Source: Rhodoplanes serenus (GTDB lineage: Bacteria; Pseudomonadota; Alphaproteobacteria; Rhizobiales; Xanthobacteraceae). From it: a stretch of 64,000 nucleotides of DNA. This document shows, piece after piece, positions 52,259 to 60,591 of the stretch (position 1 is its first letter; every line of letters starts with the position of its first letter). The DNA is taken from contig CAMDDZ010000015.1 of NCBI GenBank assembly GCA_945893145.1, positions 17,691 through 81,690 of the forward strand, in the 5' to 3' direction. The translations under genes and the position numbers were made by a program. The notes under the pieces were generated by a model that was not told the DNA's origin, did no database searches, and saw nothing but the letters and a program-made list of their open reading frames with translations.

Positions 52259-53367
52259 CGCGGTCCGTTTCCGAGCGCACCGTCATCGCGCTTGCGATTG
52301 GCGTCGCGGTTCTGTCCGCGCTGCTGATGTCGGGCGCGATCGACGCCGCATTCGCGCAGAATTCGCCGTTTGGCGGCCCACGCGCCGCGCCGGCGCCATC
52401 GGACGGCATTCTTGGCTGGATGTTCGCCAAGCAGGCGGAGTTCTACCGCGATATGTCGCGCATCATCCGTGCCGCCAAGACCGACGGCAGCGCGGTGTGG
52501 ACGCTGCTCGGCGTTTCGTTCGTCTATGGCATTTTCCATGCCGCGGGGCCGGGCCACGGCAAGGCGGTGATCTCGTCTTACCTCGTCGCCAACAACGAGA
52601 CGTGGCGGCGCGGCATCGTGCTGTCGTTTGCATCCGCGTTGTTGCAGGCGTTCGTGGCGGTGGCGATCGTCGGCATCGCGGCGGTGCTGCTCAACGCCAC
52701 GGCTGGCCAGATGTGCAGCGCCGAGCGGGTCATCGAGCTTGCGAGCTATGCACTGATCGCGCTGGTCGGCGCCCGGCTGATCTGGGTCAAAGGCAAAGGC
52801 TTTCTCCAGGCCGCGCGCGGCCTGAACCGGCCGTTGCATGCGGTCGGCGCTGCGGTGACACCGCCGCACGATCACAAGCACGACGATCACCACCACCACG
52901 ACCATCAGCATCACGGCCATAGCCACGCGCACGATCATCACCACGATCACGATCATCACGACCACGCCGAGCACGCGTCGGCGTGGGGTCATGCGCATGG
53001 GCCGGAGCCGGAAGAACTGGCCGGTCCCGGCGGCTGGCGGCGCGGCCTGTCCGCGATCGTCGCGGTGGGTTTGCGGCCGTGTTCAGGCGCGATCATCGTT
53101 CTGGTGTTCGCGCTGGCCCAGGGGCTTTTCTGGGCCGGCGTCGCCGCGACCTTTGTGATGGGGCTCGGCACCGCCATCACCGTTGCGTTTATCGCGACGC
53201 TTGCGGTCGGCTTCCGTTCGGCGGCTCAACAGATCGCCCAATCGCGGTCCGGCTACGGCATGCTGATGTTGCGCGGCATCGAGGTTGGCGCGGCGGTGCT
53301 GGTGCTGACGTTCGGCACCTTGCTGCTGCTGGGCTACATGGCGGCCGAGCGCGGCGCCTGTTTCTGA
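52249..53367 (+). CDS. NicO/RcnA-family metal transporter (ZevB-like) with His-rich loop
   Basis: A 372-residue membrane protein with an N-terminal signal/anchor and six to seven helices. Family motifs are YGIFHAAGPGHGKAVISSYLVAN near residues 87-109 and LRPCSGAIIVLVFALAQGLFWAG near 275-297. The cytosolic or periplasmic loop at ~206-247 is extremely rich in His and Asp. NicO proteins transport Ni, Co or Zn; pairing with DUF1007 favours Zev-type zinc handling. The cobalt-type nitrile hydratase 1.4 kb downstream makes cobalt an open alternative. Direction (uptake or efflux) cannot be read from sequence. Confidence 0.87.
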   Translation: MPVTRSVSERTVIALAIGVAVLSALLMSGAIDAAFAQNSPFGGPRAAPAPSDGILGWMFAKQAEFYRDMSRIIRAAKTDGSAVWTLLGVSFVYGIFHAAGPGHGKAVISSYLVANNETWRRGIVLSFASALLQAFVAVAIVGIAAVLLNATAGQMCSAERVIELASYALIALVGARLIWVKGKGFLQAARGLNRPLHAVGAAVTPPHDHKHDDHHHHDHQHHGHSHAHDHHHDHDHHDHAEHASAWGHAHGPEPEELAGPGGWRRGLSAIVAVGLRPCSGAIIVLVFALAQGLFWAGVAATFVMGLGTAITVAFIATLAVGFRSAAQQIAQSRSGYGMLMLRGIEVGAAVLVLTFGTLLLLGYMAAERGACF

Positions 53368-53440
53368 CCCAGCTTTTCCGATCCAAGTCCGGTCGCGTCG
53401 CAGCGAAACGCGTTTGACGCTTTTCCGTCCGGGGGGCCCC

Positions 53441-54664
53441 ATGGCTGAAACGATCTCGATGCGCTGTTGCATCGCCGGCGGCGGACCGGCCGGCATGATG
53501 CTCGGCTTTCTGCTGGCGCGCGCCGGCATCGACGTGACAGTGCTGGAGAAGCACGCCGATTTTCTGCGCGACTTCCGCGGCGACACCATCCATCCCTCGA
53601 CGTTGGAATTGATGTACGAGCTCGGGCTGGTCGATGAATTTCTCAAGCTGCCGCACCACAAGGTGTCCCGCCTGTGGGTCCAGTTCGGTGGTGAAAGCAT
53701 TCAAATGGCGGATTTCAGCCATCTGCCGGTGCACTGCCGGTTTGTCGCCCTGATGCCGCAGTGGGATTTTCTCAATTTCCTCGCCGCACAAGGCAAACGC
53801 TATCCGGCGTTCCATCTGCGGATGCAGGCCGAGGCGAAGGAGCTAATCGAGGAGGGCGGCCGCGTTGTGGGCGTGCGCGCCACGACGCCGGACGGCCCCT
53901 TGGAGATCAAAGCGTCGCTGGTGGTTGGCTGCGACGGCCGGCAGTCCACGGTGCGCGAGCGCGCGGGCCTCAAGGTCGAGGACGTCGGCGCGCCGATCGA
54001 CGTGCTGTGGTTCCGGCTGTCGCGGCGTAGCAGCGACACCGAGGAAACCGGCGGCCACATCGAGGCCGGCAAGATGATGGTGATGCTCAACCGCGACGAC
54101 TATTGGCAATGCGCCTATGTGATCCCGAAGGGCGGCATCGAGGTGGTGAAGCGCGAGGGTCTGCCGGCGTTCCGCGAGCGTGTCGCCGATCTGGAGCCTT
54201 GGCTGCGCGACCGCATGGGCGAGCTAAAAAGCTTCGACGACATCAAGCTTCTGACAGTCAAGATTGACCGCCTGCCGCAATGGCACCGGCCGGGCGTCCT
54301 CTGCATCGGCGATGCGGCGCACGCGATGTCGCCGGTCGGCGGCGTCGGCGTCAATCTCGCGGTGCAGGATGCGGTCGCGGCCGCCAACATTCTGGCGGAA
54401 CCGCTGCGGTCCGGCGCGGTCACGAACGAGCATCTCGCCGCCGTGCAGGCGCGCCGTACATTTCCGATGAAGGTTATTCAGCGGATGCAGATCGTGGTGC
54501 AGAGCCGGCTGTTGTCGCCCGCGCTGTCGGGCCGTGAGCGGCCCAAGCCGCCATTCGTGCTGCGGCTCATGCGATGGCTGCCGTTGCTTCGGCGCATTCC
54601 GGCGCGGATCGTCGGCCTCGGCGTGCGGCCGGAACACATTCGGACGCCGGAACGGGTGGGGTAG
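53441..54664 (+). CDS. FAD-dependent monooxygenase
   Basis: A 407-residue flavoprotein. FAD motif 1 is RCCIAGGGPAGMMLGFLLARAGIDVTVLEKH (residues ~8-38), the DG motif is SLVVGCDGRQSTVRERAGL, and the GD motif is GVLCIGDAAHAMSPVGGVGVNLAVQDAVAAANIL. A C-terminal helical region (VLRLMRWLPLLRRIPARIVGLGVRPEHI) resembles UbiH/kynurenine-monooxygenase-like proteins and may associate with the membrane. The ATG at 53441 is chosen; a TTG at 53414 is weaker. The substrate is unknown. It is convergent with the nitrile hydratase operon. Confidence 0.87.
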   Translation: MAETISMRCCIAGGGPAGMMLGFLLARAGIDVTVLEKHADFLRDFRGDTIHPSTLELMYELGLVDEFLKLPHHKVSRLWVQFGGESIQMADFSHLPVHCRFVALMPQWDFLNFLAAQGKRYPAFHLRMQAEAKELIEEGGRVVGVRATTPDGPLEIKASLVVGCDGRQSTVRERAGLKVEDVGAPIDVLWFRLSRRSSDTEETGGHIEAGKMMVMLNRDDYWQCAYVIPKGGIEVVKREGLPAFRERVADLEPWLRDRMGELKSFDDIKLLTVKIDRLPQWHRPGVLCIGDAAHAMSPVGGVGVNLAVQDAVAAANILAEPLRSGAVTNEHLAAVQARRTFPMKVIQRMQIVVQSRLLSPALSGRERPKPPFVLRLMRWLPLLRRIPARIVGLGVRPEHIRTPERVG

Positions 54665-54686
54665 CCAGGAGCACTGCCTTTGTCCG

Positions 54687-54730
54687 TCGCCCTTCGAGGC
54701 TCGCCCTGCGGGCGAGCACCTCAGGATGAC
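54687..54730. repeat. Dispersed intergenic element (CTTCGAGGC..CCTCAGGATGA)
   Basis: A short member of the family at 33659 and 49846, with an internal GCTCGCCCTGCGGGCGAGC hairpin. It lies between the convergent monooxygenase and nitrile hydratase accessory genes and may end transcripts from either side. Confidence 0.7.
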
Positions 54731-54738
54731 GGATCGAG

Positions 54739-55125
54739 TTACTCGAAATCCTCCGGCTTCAGCTCGATCGGCTTGCCGTGCGGCGTGCGATCGGCGGCGT
54801 GATCCCAGGCGTCGTGATAGCGCGCCAGCGTTTTGGCGTCGGTGACGCCCTTCTCGGCGACGATGCGTTCGAGCGCGTTGAGCCAGTGCCGGTAGTAGGT
54901 CTCGCCGGTGTCGGGGTCGCCCGCGGCCTGCGCCTTCTTGATCTCATCGCCGAGGATCGCGGCCCATTCCGGCCAGGCGAACAGCCCGCGATCATAGAGC
55001 GCAAGCGTCATCGCAAAGGCCTGCGCCTCCCAGGGCTCGCGGAAAACGGGGCCTTCCGCATCGCACGGGATGCTCGGAATGGCTTGTGTCGCGCGCTTGG
55101 CGGCGGTGGGATTGATGGTGGTCAT
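54739..55125 (-). CDS. Nitrile hydratase accessory (activator) protein, P14K type
   Basis: A 128-residue protein homologous to the small activator that helps insert cobalt into nitrile hydratase. GPVFREPWEAQAFAMTLALYDRGLFAWPEWAAILGDEI shares ancestry with the beta subunit N-terminus, and TGETYYRHWLNALERIVAEKGV is typical. The gene is last in the alpha-beta-activator operon with a 5-base gap. It lacks CxxC motifs, as usual for P14K. Confidence 0.9.
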   Translation of the reverse strand: MTTINPTAAKRATQAIPSIPCDAEGPVFREPWEAQAFAMTLALYDRGLFAWPEWAAILGDEIKKAQAAGDPDTGETYYRHWLNALERIVAEKGVTDAKTLARYHDAWDHAADRTPHGKPIELKPEDFE

Positions 55126-55130
55126 GGCGG

Positions 55131-55787
55131 CTAGGCCGGATCGAGATACGGCTCGAAGGCGTCAATCGAAATCTTGATCGTCGGATCGGCGTCCGGCCCC
55201 CACAGCTCCTCGCTGCTGAACACCACCGTATAGAGCCATTGCGGATTGTCGCCGCGGTCGGTGGCGACCGAGTCCGGATACATGTGGCAGCCGTGGCACA
55301 GCTCGACCACGCCGAGCTTACCGCGCGCGTAGCGTGGCAATCGCGTGTGGGTTGCCGGGTGGATGTTCTTGGTGCGCACGCGGTCGCCAGGCTTGAAGCG
55401 CTGCGGTCCCTGCTGCTGGCGATAGAACGAATTGCGGGTCAGGCTCGCCTGCACCACGTCAGGGGTGAGCTTACGCCGCAGCGTCTTGCCGGGCGTCAGC
55501 GCGTGTCCGGCTTTCAGTTCCTCGGGCGTCGCATAGCCGCGCTCGGTGACGTTGCTCTCCATCGCCAGCGCCCAGCGCTGATAATACGACACACCGAGAT
55601 AAGTCGTCGGCGGTAGCTTTTCCTGCGCGAAGCGCGAATGGTCGATATGCCAGGCGCCGGCGTAACCCATGGCGCGCTGCATGCCGAGCACGCGGCCCTC
55701 CCAGGGCGCGTGGAAAACCGGCTCGTCCTTCTCCGGCTCGACCTTGCCGAAGCCATCCATGCCGCCCATGTCGTGAACGCCGTCCAT
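55131..55787 (-). CDS. nthB: Nitrile hydratase beta subunit
   Basis: A 218-residue beta subunit. [16 protein letters not shown] is the family N-terminus. The C-terminal SH3-like domain (FKPGDRVRTKNIHPATHTRLPRYARGKLGVVELCHGCHMYPDS) ends VVFSSEELWGPDADPTIKISIDAFEPYLDP. The heterodimer hydrates nitriles to amides. The ATG at 55787 overlaps the alpha stop by one base (TGATG), so synthesis is coupled. The conserved arginines that contact the oxidised cysteines are in the middle of the protein but not individually verified. Confidence 0.94.
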   Translation of the reverse strand: MDGVHDMGGMDGFGKVEPEKDEPVFHAPWEGRVLGMQRAMGYAGAWHIDHSRFAQEKLPPTTYLGVSYYQRWALAMESNVTERGYATPEELKAGHALTPGKTLRRKLTPDVVQASLTRNSFYRQQQGPQRFKPGDRVRTKNIHPATHTRLPRYARGKLGVVELCHGCHMYPDSVATDRGDNPQWLYTVVFSSEELWGPDADPTIKISIDAFEPYLDPA

Positions 55788-56434
55788 CACTTCGTCTCAG
55801 ACGGTTTGAGTGGCAGGCCGGTACCGATCATGGAGTCGCGGGTGACCAGATCGGCGAGCTTGTCCTCGCTCCAGCCCTCGGTGCCGGCGGGGCGCATCGG
55901 CAGCACGATAAAGCGTGTTTCGGCGGTGGAATCCCAGACCCGCACTTCGGTGTCCTTCGGCATTGAGATGCCGAAATCGGCCAGCACGCCGCGCGGATCC
56001 TTGACGGCGCGCGACCGGTAGGGCGCCGATTTGTACCAGACTGGCGGCAGGCCGAGCACCTCCCACGGGTAGCAGGAGCACAGGGTGCAGACGATCATGT
56101 TGTGCCGCTGCGGCGTGTTCTCGACCGCCACCAGATGGTCGCCGACGCGGCTCATGTGGCCCATCGAGGCGACCGCCTTGGTGGCGTCTTCGAGCAGCGC
56201 CTTCTTGAACGCCGGATCGGTCCAGGCCTTGGCGACGACCACTGCGCCATTGCGCGGGCCGATCTTGGTCTCGTACGCCTCGATGATGGCGTCGATCGCG
56301 GTCGGGTCGATATAGCCCTTCTCGGTCAGGACGGTTTCGAGCGCACGCACGCGCAGCTGCGTTTCCGACAGCTCCGAGCCGTGGTCGTGGTCATGATCGT
56401 GGTGATGGTCGTGATCGTGGTCGTGTCCGGCCAT
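55787..56434 (-). CDS. nthA: Nitrile hydratase alpha subunit, cobalt type, with His-rich N-terminus
   Basis: A 215-residue catalytic subunit. The metal-binding claw [11 protein letters not shown] has C116, C119, S120 and C121; Thr in CTLCSC is the cobalt-type form (Ser in iron types). The first 19 residues are almost only His and Asp ([19 protein letters not shown]). This is an unusual extension likely to bind metal and perhaps buffer cobalt for self-loading. The ribosome-binding site GGAGGTTCC fixes the ATG at 56434. It is transcribed from a 36-base divergent promoter shared with the TRAP genes. Confidence 0.94.
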   Translation of the reverse strand: MAGHDHDHDHHHDHDHDHGSELSETQLRVRALETVLTEKGYIDPTAIDAIIEAYETKIGPRNGAVVVAKAWTDPAFKKALLEDATKAVASMGHMSRVGDHLVAVENTPQRHNMIVCTLCSCYPWEVLGLPPVWYKSAPYRSRAVKDPRGVLADFGISMPKDTEVRVWDSTAETRFIVLPMRPAGTEGWSEDKLADLVTRDSMIGTGLPLKPSETK

Positions 56435-56470
56435 GGAACCTCCGGCATCTGATTTGGGGTACAATATAGC

Positions 56471-56995
56471 ATGACGCAACGCTCCCGCATCATGGCCGTC
56501 GCGGGCCGGATCGACCGCATGAATGCGGCGATCGGGCGCTCCGCCGCCTGGGCCGCGCTGTTCATCGTGCTGATGCAGTTTCTGGTCGTGGTGCTGCGCT
56601 ACGCCTTCGGCTTCGGCTCGATCTGGCTGTCCGAGTCGATCATGTACGGCCATGCCACGCTGTTTGTGCTGGCCGCGGCCTGGACGTTGCGCGAGGGCGG
56701 CCATGTCCGGGTCGATGTGTTTTACGCCGATGCGTCACCGCGCACCAAGGCATGGATCGATCTGGCGGGTTCGCTCTGCCTGCTGCTGCCGTTCATGCTG
56801 GTGCTGGCGTGGTTCGCGCTGCCGTATGTGGGGCGCTCCTGGGCGCTGCTCGAGCGCTCGCGCGAGACCAGCGGCATCCCGGCGGTGTTTCTGCTCAAGA
56901 CGCTGATCCCGTTGTTCGCGCTGCTGATGGCATTGCAAGGCATTGCGCAGGCGATCCGGGCTGCTGATGTGCTCGCCGGCACGGGCGAGCGCTGA
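56471..56995 (+). CDS. dctQ: TRAP transporter small permease (DctQ type)
   Basis: A 174-residue inner-membrane protein with four helices (residues ~23-45, ~55-72, ~92-114, ~136-158) and the DctQ signature [34 protein letters not shown]. It pairs with the large permease 3 bases downstream. The short 36-base spacer to nitrile hydratase alpha has a TACAAT hexamer at 56460-56465 and little room for a leader, so the mRNA may have a very short leader. No DctP binding-protein gene is nearby. Confidence 0.9.
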   Translation: MTQRSRIMAVAGRIDRMNAAIGRSAAWAALFIVLMQFLVVVLRYAFGFGSIWLSESIMYGHATLFVLAAAWTLREGGHVRVDVFYADASPRTKAWIDLAGSLCLLLPFMLVLAWFALPYVGRSWALLERSRETSGIPAVFLLKTLIPLFALLMALQGIAQAIRAADVLAGTGER

Positions 56996-56998
56996 TCC

Positions 56999-58393
56999 AT
57001 GGGCCTCGCTGAAGTTCTCGCCATCCTGATGGTGATCGCGGTTTGCGCGCTGCTGATGGCGGGATATCCGGTGGCGCTCACACTCGGCGGCGTGTCGCTG
57101 GCCTTTGCGGTGATCGGGCACGTCCTTGGCGCCATGAGCTTCTCGTTTCTCGGCGCGCTGCCGCAGCGCGTCTTTGGCGTGATGACCAACGAGGTGCTGC
57201 TGGCAATCCCGCTGTTCGTGTTCATGGGTGTGATGCTGGAACGCTCGCGCATCGCGGAAGAATTGTTGGAAACCATGGGCCGGCTGTTCGGCACGCTGCG
57301 CGGCGGCTTGGGGCTTTCGGTCGTCATTGTCGGTACGCTGCTTGCGGCGGCTAAGGGCGTGGTTGGCGCGACCACAGTCACCATGGGGCTGATCACGCTG
57401 CCTGCCATGTTGCGCTACGGCTATGACAAACGCCTCGCCGCCGGCACCGTCGCCGCCACGGCGACGCTGGCGCAGATCTTCCCGCCCGCCACCGTTCTGG
57501 TGCTGCTCGGCGATCAGCTGTCCACCGCCTATCAGGCGGCGCAGCTGTCACAAGGAACCTTGGCGCCCGCCTCGGTGACGGTAAGCGACTTGTTCGCCGG
57601 TGCGCTGGTGCCGGCTTTCTGCCTGGTCACTCTCTATTGTCTTTTTCTCATCGCGATGGCGGTGTTCTTTCCGAAGACTTCGCCGGCCATCCCGCCCGAT
57701 CCGGCCGCGCCCAAGGGCTTGGCCATGGCGCGCCGCGTGATCGAGGTGCTGGTGGCGCCGCTGTTGCTGATCCTCGCGGTGCTCGGCTCGATCCTCGGCG
57801 GCATCGCGACGCCGACCGAGGCCGCTTCGGTCGGCGCGGTCGGCGCGATCCTGCTCACGGCGCGGCGCGCACGCCTCGCCGAAGCGCTCGGGCCGACGGT
57901 GCGCAAGACCGCCCAAATCACCAGCATGATCTTCGTGATCCTGATCGGCGCGACGCTGTTCAGCCTGGTGTTTCGCGGACTCGGCGGTGACGACATGGTG
58001 CATCGTGCGCTGGGCAACCTGCCGGGTGGCGCGGCAGGCGCAATCATCGTCACCATGATCGCCATGTTCCTGCTTGGCTTCGTGATGGATGCCTTCGAGA
58101 TCATCTTCGTGGTGGTGCCGATCGTCGCGCCCGCGCTGCTCGCGATGCACGGTGTCGATCCGGTCTGGCTCGGCATCATGATGGCGCTCAACCTGCAGAC
58201 GTCCTACATGCACCCGCCGCTCGGGCCGACGTTGTTCTTCCTGCGCGGCGTGGCGCCGCCCGAGATCACCACCTGGCACATCTACGTCGGCGTCATTCCG
58301 TTTGTGTTGATTCAGCTGTTCGCCCTTGTGGTGCTGTGGTTCGTGCCGGGGCTTGCGACGGCGCTGCCACTTGCGCTCTATGGCGGGCGGTAA
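56999..58393 (+). CDS. dctM: TRAP transporter large permease (DctM type)
   Basis: A 464-residue permease with about 12-13 helices. Conserved segments are FVFMGVMLERSRIAEELLETMGRLFG, GVVGATTVTMGLITLPAMLRYGYDKRLAAGTVAATATLAQIFPPATVLVLLG and GIATPTEAASVGAVGAILL. It drives sodium- or proton-coupled uptake with DctQ and a periplasmic DctP protein, which is missing here. The SDR gene follows after 10 bases with a strong ribosome-binding site, so transporter and enzymes form one operon. Confidence 0.93.
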   Translation: MGLAEVLAILMVIAVCALLMAGYPVALTLGGVSLAFAVIGHVLGAMSFSFLGALPQRVFGVMTNEVLLAIPLFVFMGVMLERSRIAEELLETMGRLFGTLRGGLGLSVVIVGTLLAAAKGVVGATTVTMGLITLPAMLRYGYDKRLAAGTVAATATLAQIFPPATVLVLLGDQLSTAYQAAQLSQGTLAPASVTVSDLFAGALVPAFCLVTLYCLFLIAMAVFFPKTSPAIPPDPAAPKGLAMARRVIEVLVAPLLLILAVLGSILGGIATPTEAASVGAVGAILLTARRARLAEALGPTVRKTAQITSMIFVILIGATLFSLVFRGLGGDDMVHRALGNLPGGAAGAIIVTMIAMFLLGFVMDAFEIIFVVVPIVAPALLAMHGVDPVWLGIMMALNLQTSYMHPPLGPTLFFLRGVAPPEITTWHIYVGVIPFVLIQLFALVVLWFVPGLATALPLALYGGR

Positions 58394-58403
58394 AGGAGGC
58401 TCC

Positions 58404-59180
58404 ATGAAAGCCGCTGAACTGTTCGATCTCAAAGGCCGTGTCGCGCTGGTCACCGGCGCGTCGGGCGGCCTGGGCCTGCGTTTCGCCGAGGTGTTGGCGG
58501 CGAACGGCGCCGCGGTGGCGCTGGTGGCGCGGCGGATGGATCGGCTGAACGAGGCCAAGGCCAAGATCGAAAAGGCCGGTGGCAAAGCCATCTCCATCGA
58601 AGCCGACGTGCTCGACCGCGCCCAGATGGTGCGCGCCTTCGATCAAGCCGAGCAGGCGCTCGGCACCGTCACCGTCCTGGTGAATAACGCCGGTGTCGCG
58701 CACTCGACCCGAGCGGTCGAGCTTTCGGAGGAAGAGTGGCGGCGCGTCCTCGGCACCAATCTCGACGCCGTGTTCTACTGGGCGCAAGAGGCGGCGCGGC
58801 GGATGCTCAAGGCCAACCAGAAGGGCGCAATCGTCAACATCGCGTCGGTGCTGGGCTTTGGGGTCTCCAAGGGCACCATCGCCTACGCCACCGCCAAGGC
58901 CGGTGTGGTGCAGATGACCAAGGCGCTTGGCCTCGAGCTCGGCTTCCGGGGCGTGCGCGTCAACGCGATTGCGCCCGGCTGGTTCGTCACTGACATCAAC
59001 CGCGACTATCTGGCCAGCGAACTGGGCCGGGCCAAGACGCGGGAAATTCCGGTCGGCCGCTTTGGTCAAGACGGCGACCTCGACGGCGCGCTGCTGCTGC
59101 TCGCCTCCGATGCCGGAAGTTACATCACCGGCGCGACCATCGTGTGCGACGGCGGCCAGATGGTGGCGCTGCGCGGCTAG
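58404..59180 (+). CDS. Short-chain dehydrogenase/reductase
   Basis: A 258-residue NAD(P)-dependent oxidoreductase. The cofactor motif TGASGGLG is at residues ~17-24, NNAG near 94, the catalytic Ser is in IVNIASVLGFG, and Tyr/Lys are in YATAK. The C-terminus carries the usual GATIVCDGGQMV. The AAAGGAGG ribosome-binding site is almost perfect. It is encoded between TRAP permease and acyl-CoA dehydrogenase genes, so it may oxidise a hydroxy-acyl-CoA or alcohol taken up by the transporter; this is inference. Confidence 0.92.
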   Translation: MKAAELFDLKGRVALVTGASGGLGLRFAEVLAANGAAVALVARRMDRLNEAKAKIEKAGGKAISIEADVLDRAQMVRAFDQAEQALGTVTVLVNNAGVAHSTRAVELSEEEWRRVLGTNLDAVFYWAQEAARRMLKANQKGAIVNIASVLGFGVSKGTIAYATAKAGVVQMTKALGLELGFRGVRVNAIAPGWFVTDINRDYLASELGRAKTREIPVGRFGQDGDLDGALLLLASDAGSYITGATIVCDGGQMVALRG

Positions 59181-59197
59181 TTGGAAGGAAATCCAAA

Positions 59198-60409
59198 ATG
59201 GACTTCACGCTTTCCCCCGAGATCGAATCCCTCCGCGTCCGCGTGCGCGCCTTCGTCGACGAGCACGTGCTGCCGCTCGAGTCCGATCCTGTGAATTTCT
59301 CCGAGCACGAGAACATCCCCGACGAGCGGCTCGCGCCGGTGCGCGAGAAGGCGAAGAAGGCGGGCCTGTGGGCGCCGCAATCACCCAAGGAATACGGCGG
59401 CATGGACCTGCCGATCGTCGCCTGGGCGGTGATGTACGAGGAGGCGGCGCGCTCGCTGTTTGGGCCACTCGCCTTCAATTGCATGGCGCCGGACGACGGC
59501 AACATGAACGTGCTGAAAATCCTCGGCACGCCGCGGCAGAAAGAGAAATGGCTGCGCCCGATCATCGACGGCAAGGTGCGCTCGTCGTTCGCCATGACCG
59601 AGCCCGCGCCCGGTGGCGGCTCAGACCCGAGCATGATCAAGACCTACGCGGAGAAGAAGGGCGACACCTGGAAAATCTACGGCCGCAAGTGGTTCATCAC
59701 CGGCGCGGCCGCGGCCTCGCATTTCATTCTCGCGGCGCGCACGTCCGACGACAAGCGCAAGGGCATCACCACGTTCCTCTATCACAAGGATCAGTCGGGC
59801 TGGCGCATCGTCCGCCGCATCCCGATCCTCGGGCCAGAGGAGCACGGCGGCCATTGCGAATTGGAGTTCGACGGGCTTGAAGTCCACGACGACGACGTGT
59901 TCGGCGGCATCGGCAACGGCCTCAAGGTCGTGCAGGTGCGGCTCGGCCCGGCGCGGCTGACGCACTGCATGCGCTGGCTTGGCTGGTCGAAACGCTGCAT
60001 GGAGATCGCGCAGGAGTACGTCGGCCGGCGCGAAGGTTTTGGCGTCAAGCTGGCCGACCGCGAGAGCGTGCAGATCAAGCTTGGTGAGGTCGCGCACAAC
60101 ATCCAGATCGGCCGGCTGCTCACCATGCACGCGGCCTGGAAGCTCGACCAGGGCGACCGCGCGCGCAAAGAGGTGTCGATGGCGAAGGTGCACGTCGCCA
60201 ACACGCTGCACCAGGCCGCCGACGTCGCGATCCAGCTTCAAGGCGCGCGCGGCTTCTCCAAGGACACCATCGCCGAATGGGTCTATCGCCACGCCCGCTC
60301 GGCGCGTCTCGTCGATGGCGCAGACGAGGTGCACAAGATGGTGCTGGCGAAATTCATGCGCGAAGAAGGCCGCGATTTCTGGAGCTGGAGCGCGGGCAAT
60401 AGAGTGTAG
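59198..60409 (+). CDS. Acyl-CoA dehydrogenase
   Basis: A 403-residue FAD enzyme. The N-terminal helical domain is followed by the FAD/substrate loop SSFAMTEPAPGGGSDPSMIKTYAEKKGDTWKIYGRKWFITGAAAASHFI (residues ~128-176), then the C-terminal domain with IQLQGARGFSKDTIAEWVYRHARSARLVDGADEVHKMVLAKFM. Residues near GFSKDTIAEW resemble the ACAD10/11-like and CaiA-like subgroup, where a catalytic Asp/Glu varies in position. It is the last gene of the TRAP-SDR-ACAD series. The substrate is not defined. Confidence 0.9.
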   Translation: MDFTLSPEIESLRVRVRAFVDEHVLPLESDPVNFSEHENIPDERLAPVREKAKKAGLWAPQSPKEYGGMDLPIVAWAVMYEEAARSLFGPLAFNCMAPDDGNMNVLKILGTPRQKEKWLRPIIDGKVRSSFAMTEPAPGGGSDPSMIKTYAEKKGDTWKIYGRKWFITGAAAASHFILAARTSDDKRKGITTFLYHKDQSGWRIVRRIPILGPEEHGGHCELEFDGLEVHDDDVFGGIGNGLKVVQVRLGPARLTHCMRWLGWSKRCMEIAQEYVGRREGFGVKLADRESVQIKLGEVAHNIQIGRLLTMHAAWKLDQGDRARKEVSMAKVHVANTLHQAADVAIQLQGARGFSKDTIAEWVYRHARSARLVDGADEVHKMVLAKFMREEGRDFWSWSAGNRV

Positions 60410-60437
60410 AGCAGGCCGCCGGCGCAGGCTTTTCGTT

Positions 60438-60489
60438 GGAGCATGATCTTTTCCGAAAACCGGTATCCACTTTTCGGGATCATCCTCTA
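60438..60489. repeat. Intergenic palindrome GAGCATGATC..GATCAT family
   Basis: ATGATC and TTTTCCGAAAA form an inverted element with TTTTCGGGATCAT. This is a well-known dispersed sequence of Hyphomicrobiales genomes. It lies between the acyl-CoA dehydrogenase gene and the Cpx-like promoter. Confidence 0.8.
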
Positions 60490-60493
60490 ACGC

Positions 60494-60508
60494 TTTACAA
60501 AACTTTAC
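60494..60508. promoter_or_regulatory. CpxR-type box
   Basis: TTTAC-N5-TTTAC on the plus strand reads GTAAA-N5-GTAAA on the minus strand, the exact consensus of CpxR binding sites. It lies 84 bases before the Spy-like gene, whose operon encodes a CpxR/CpxA-like pair, so autoregulation is predicted. Confidence 0.7.
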
Positions 60509-60591
60509 ACAGCGGACAAGCGCCGGAAACGGCACGCTCTCATCTTGCGGTCACCGGATCCCGCCCGGGATCGCAACGCAAGGAGAGCACT

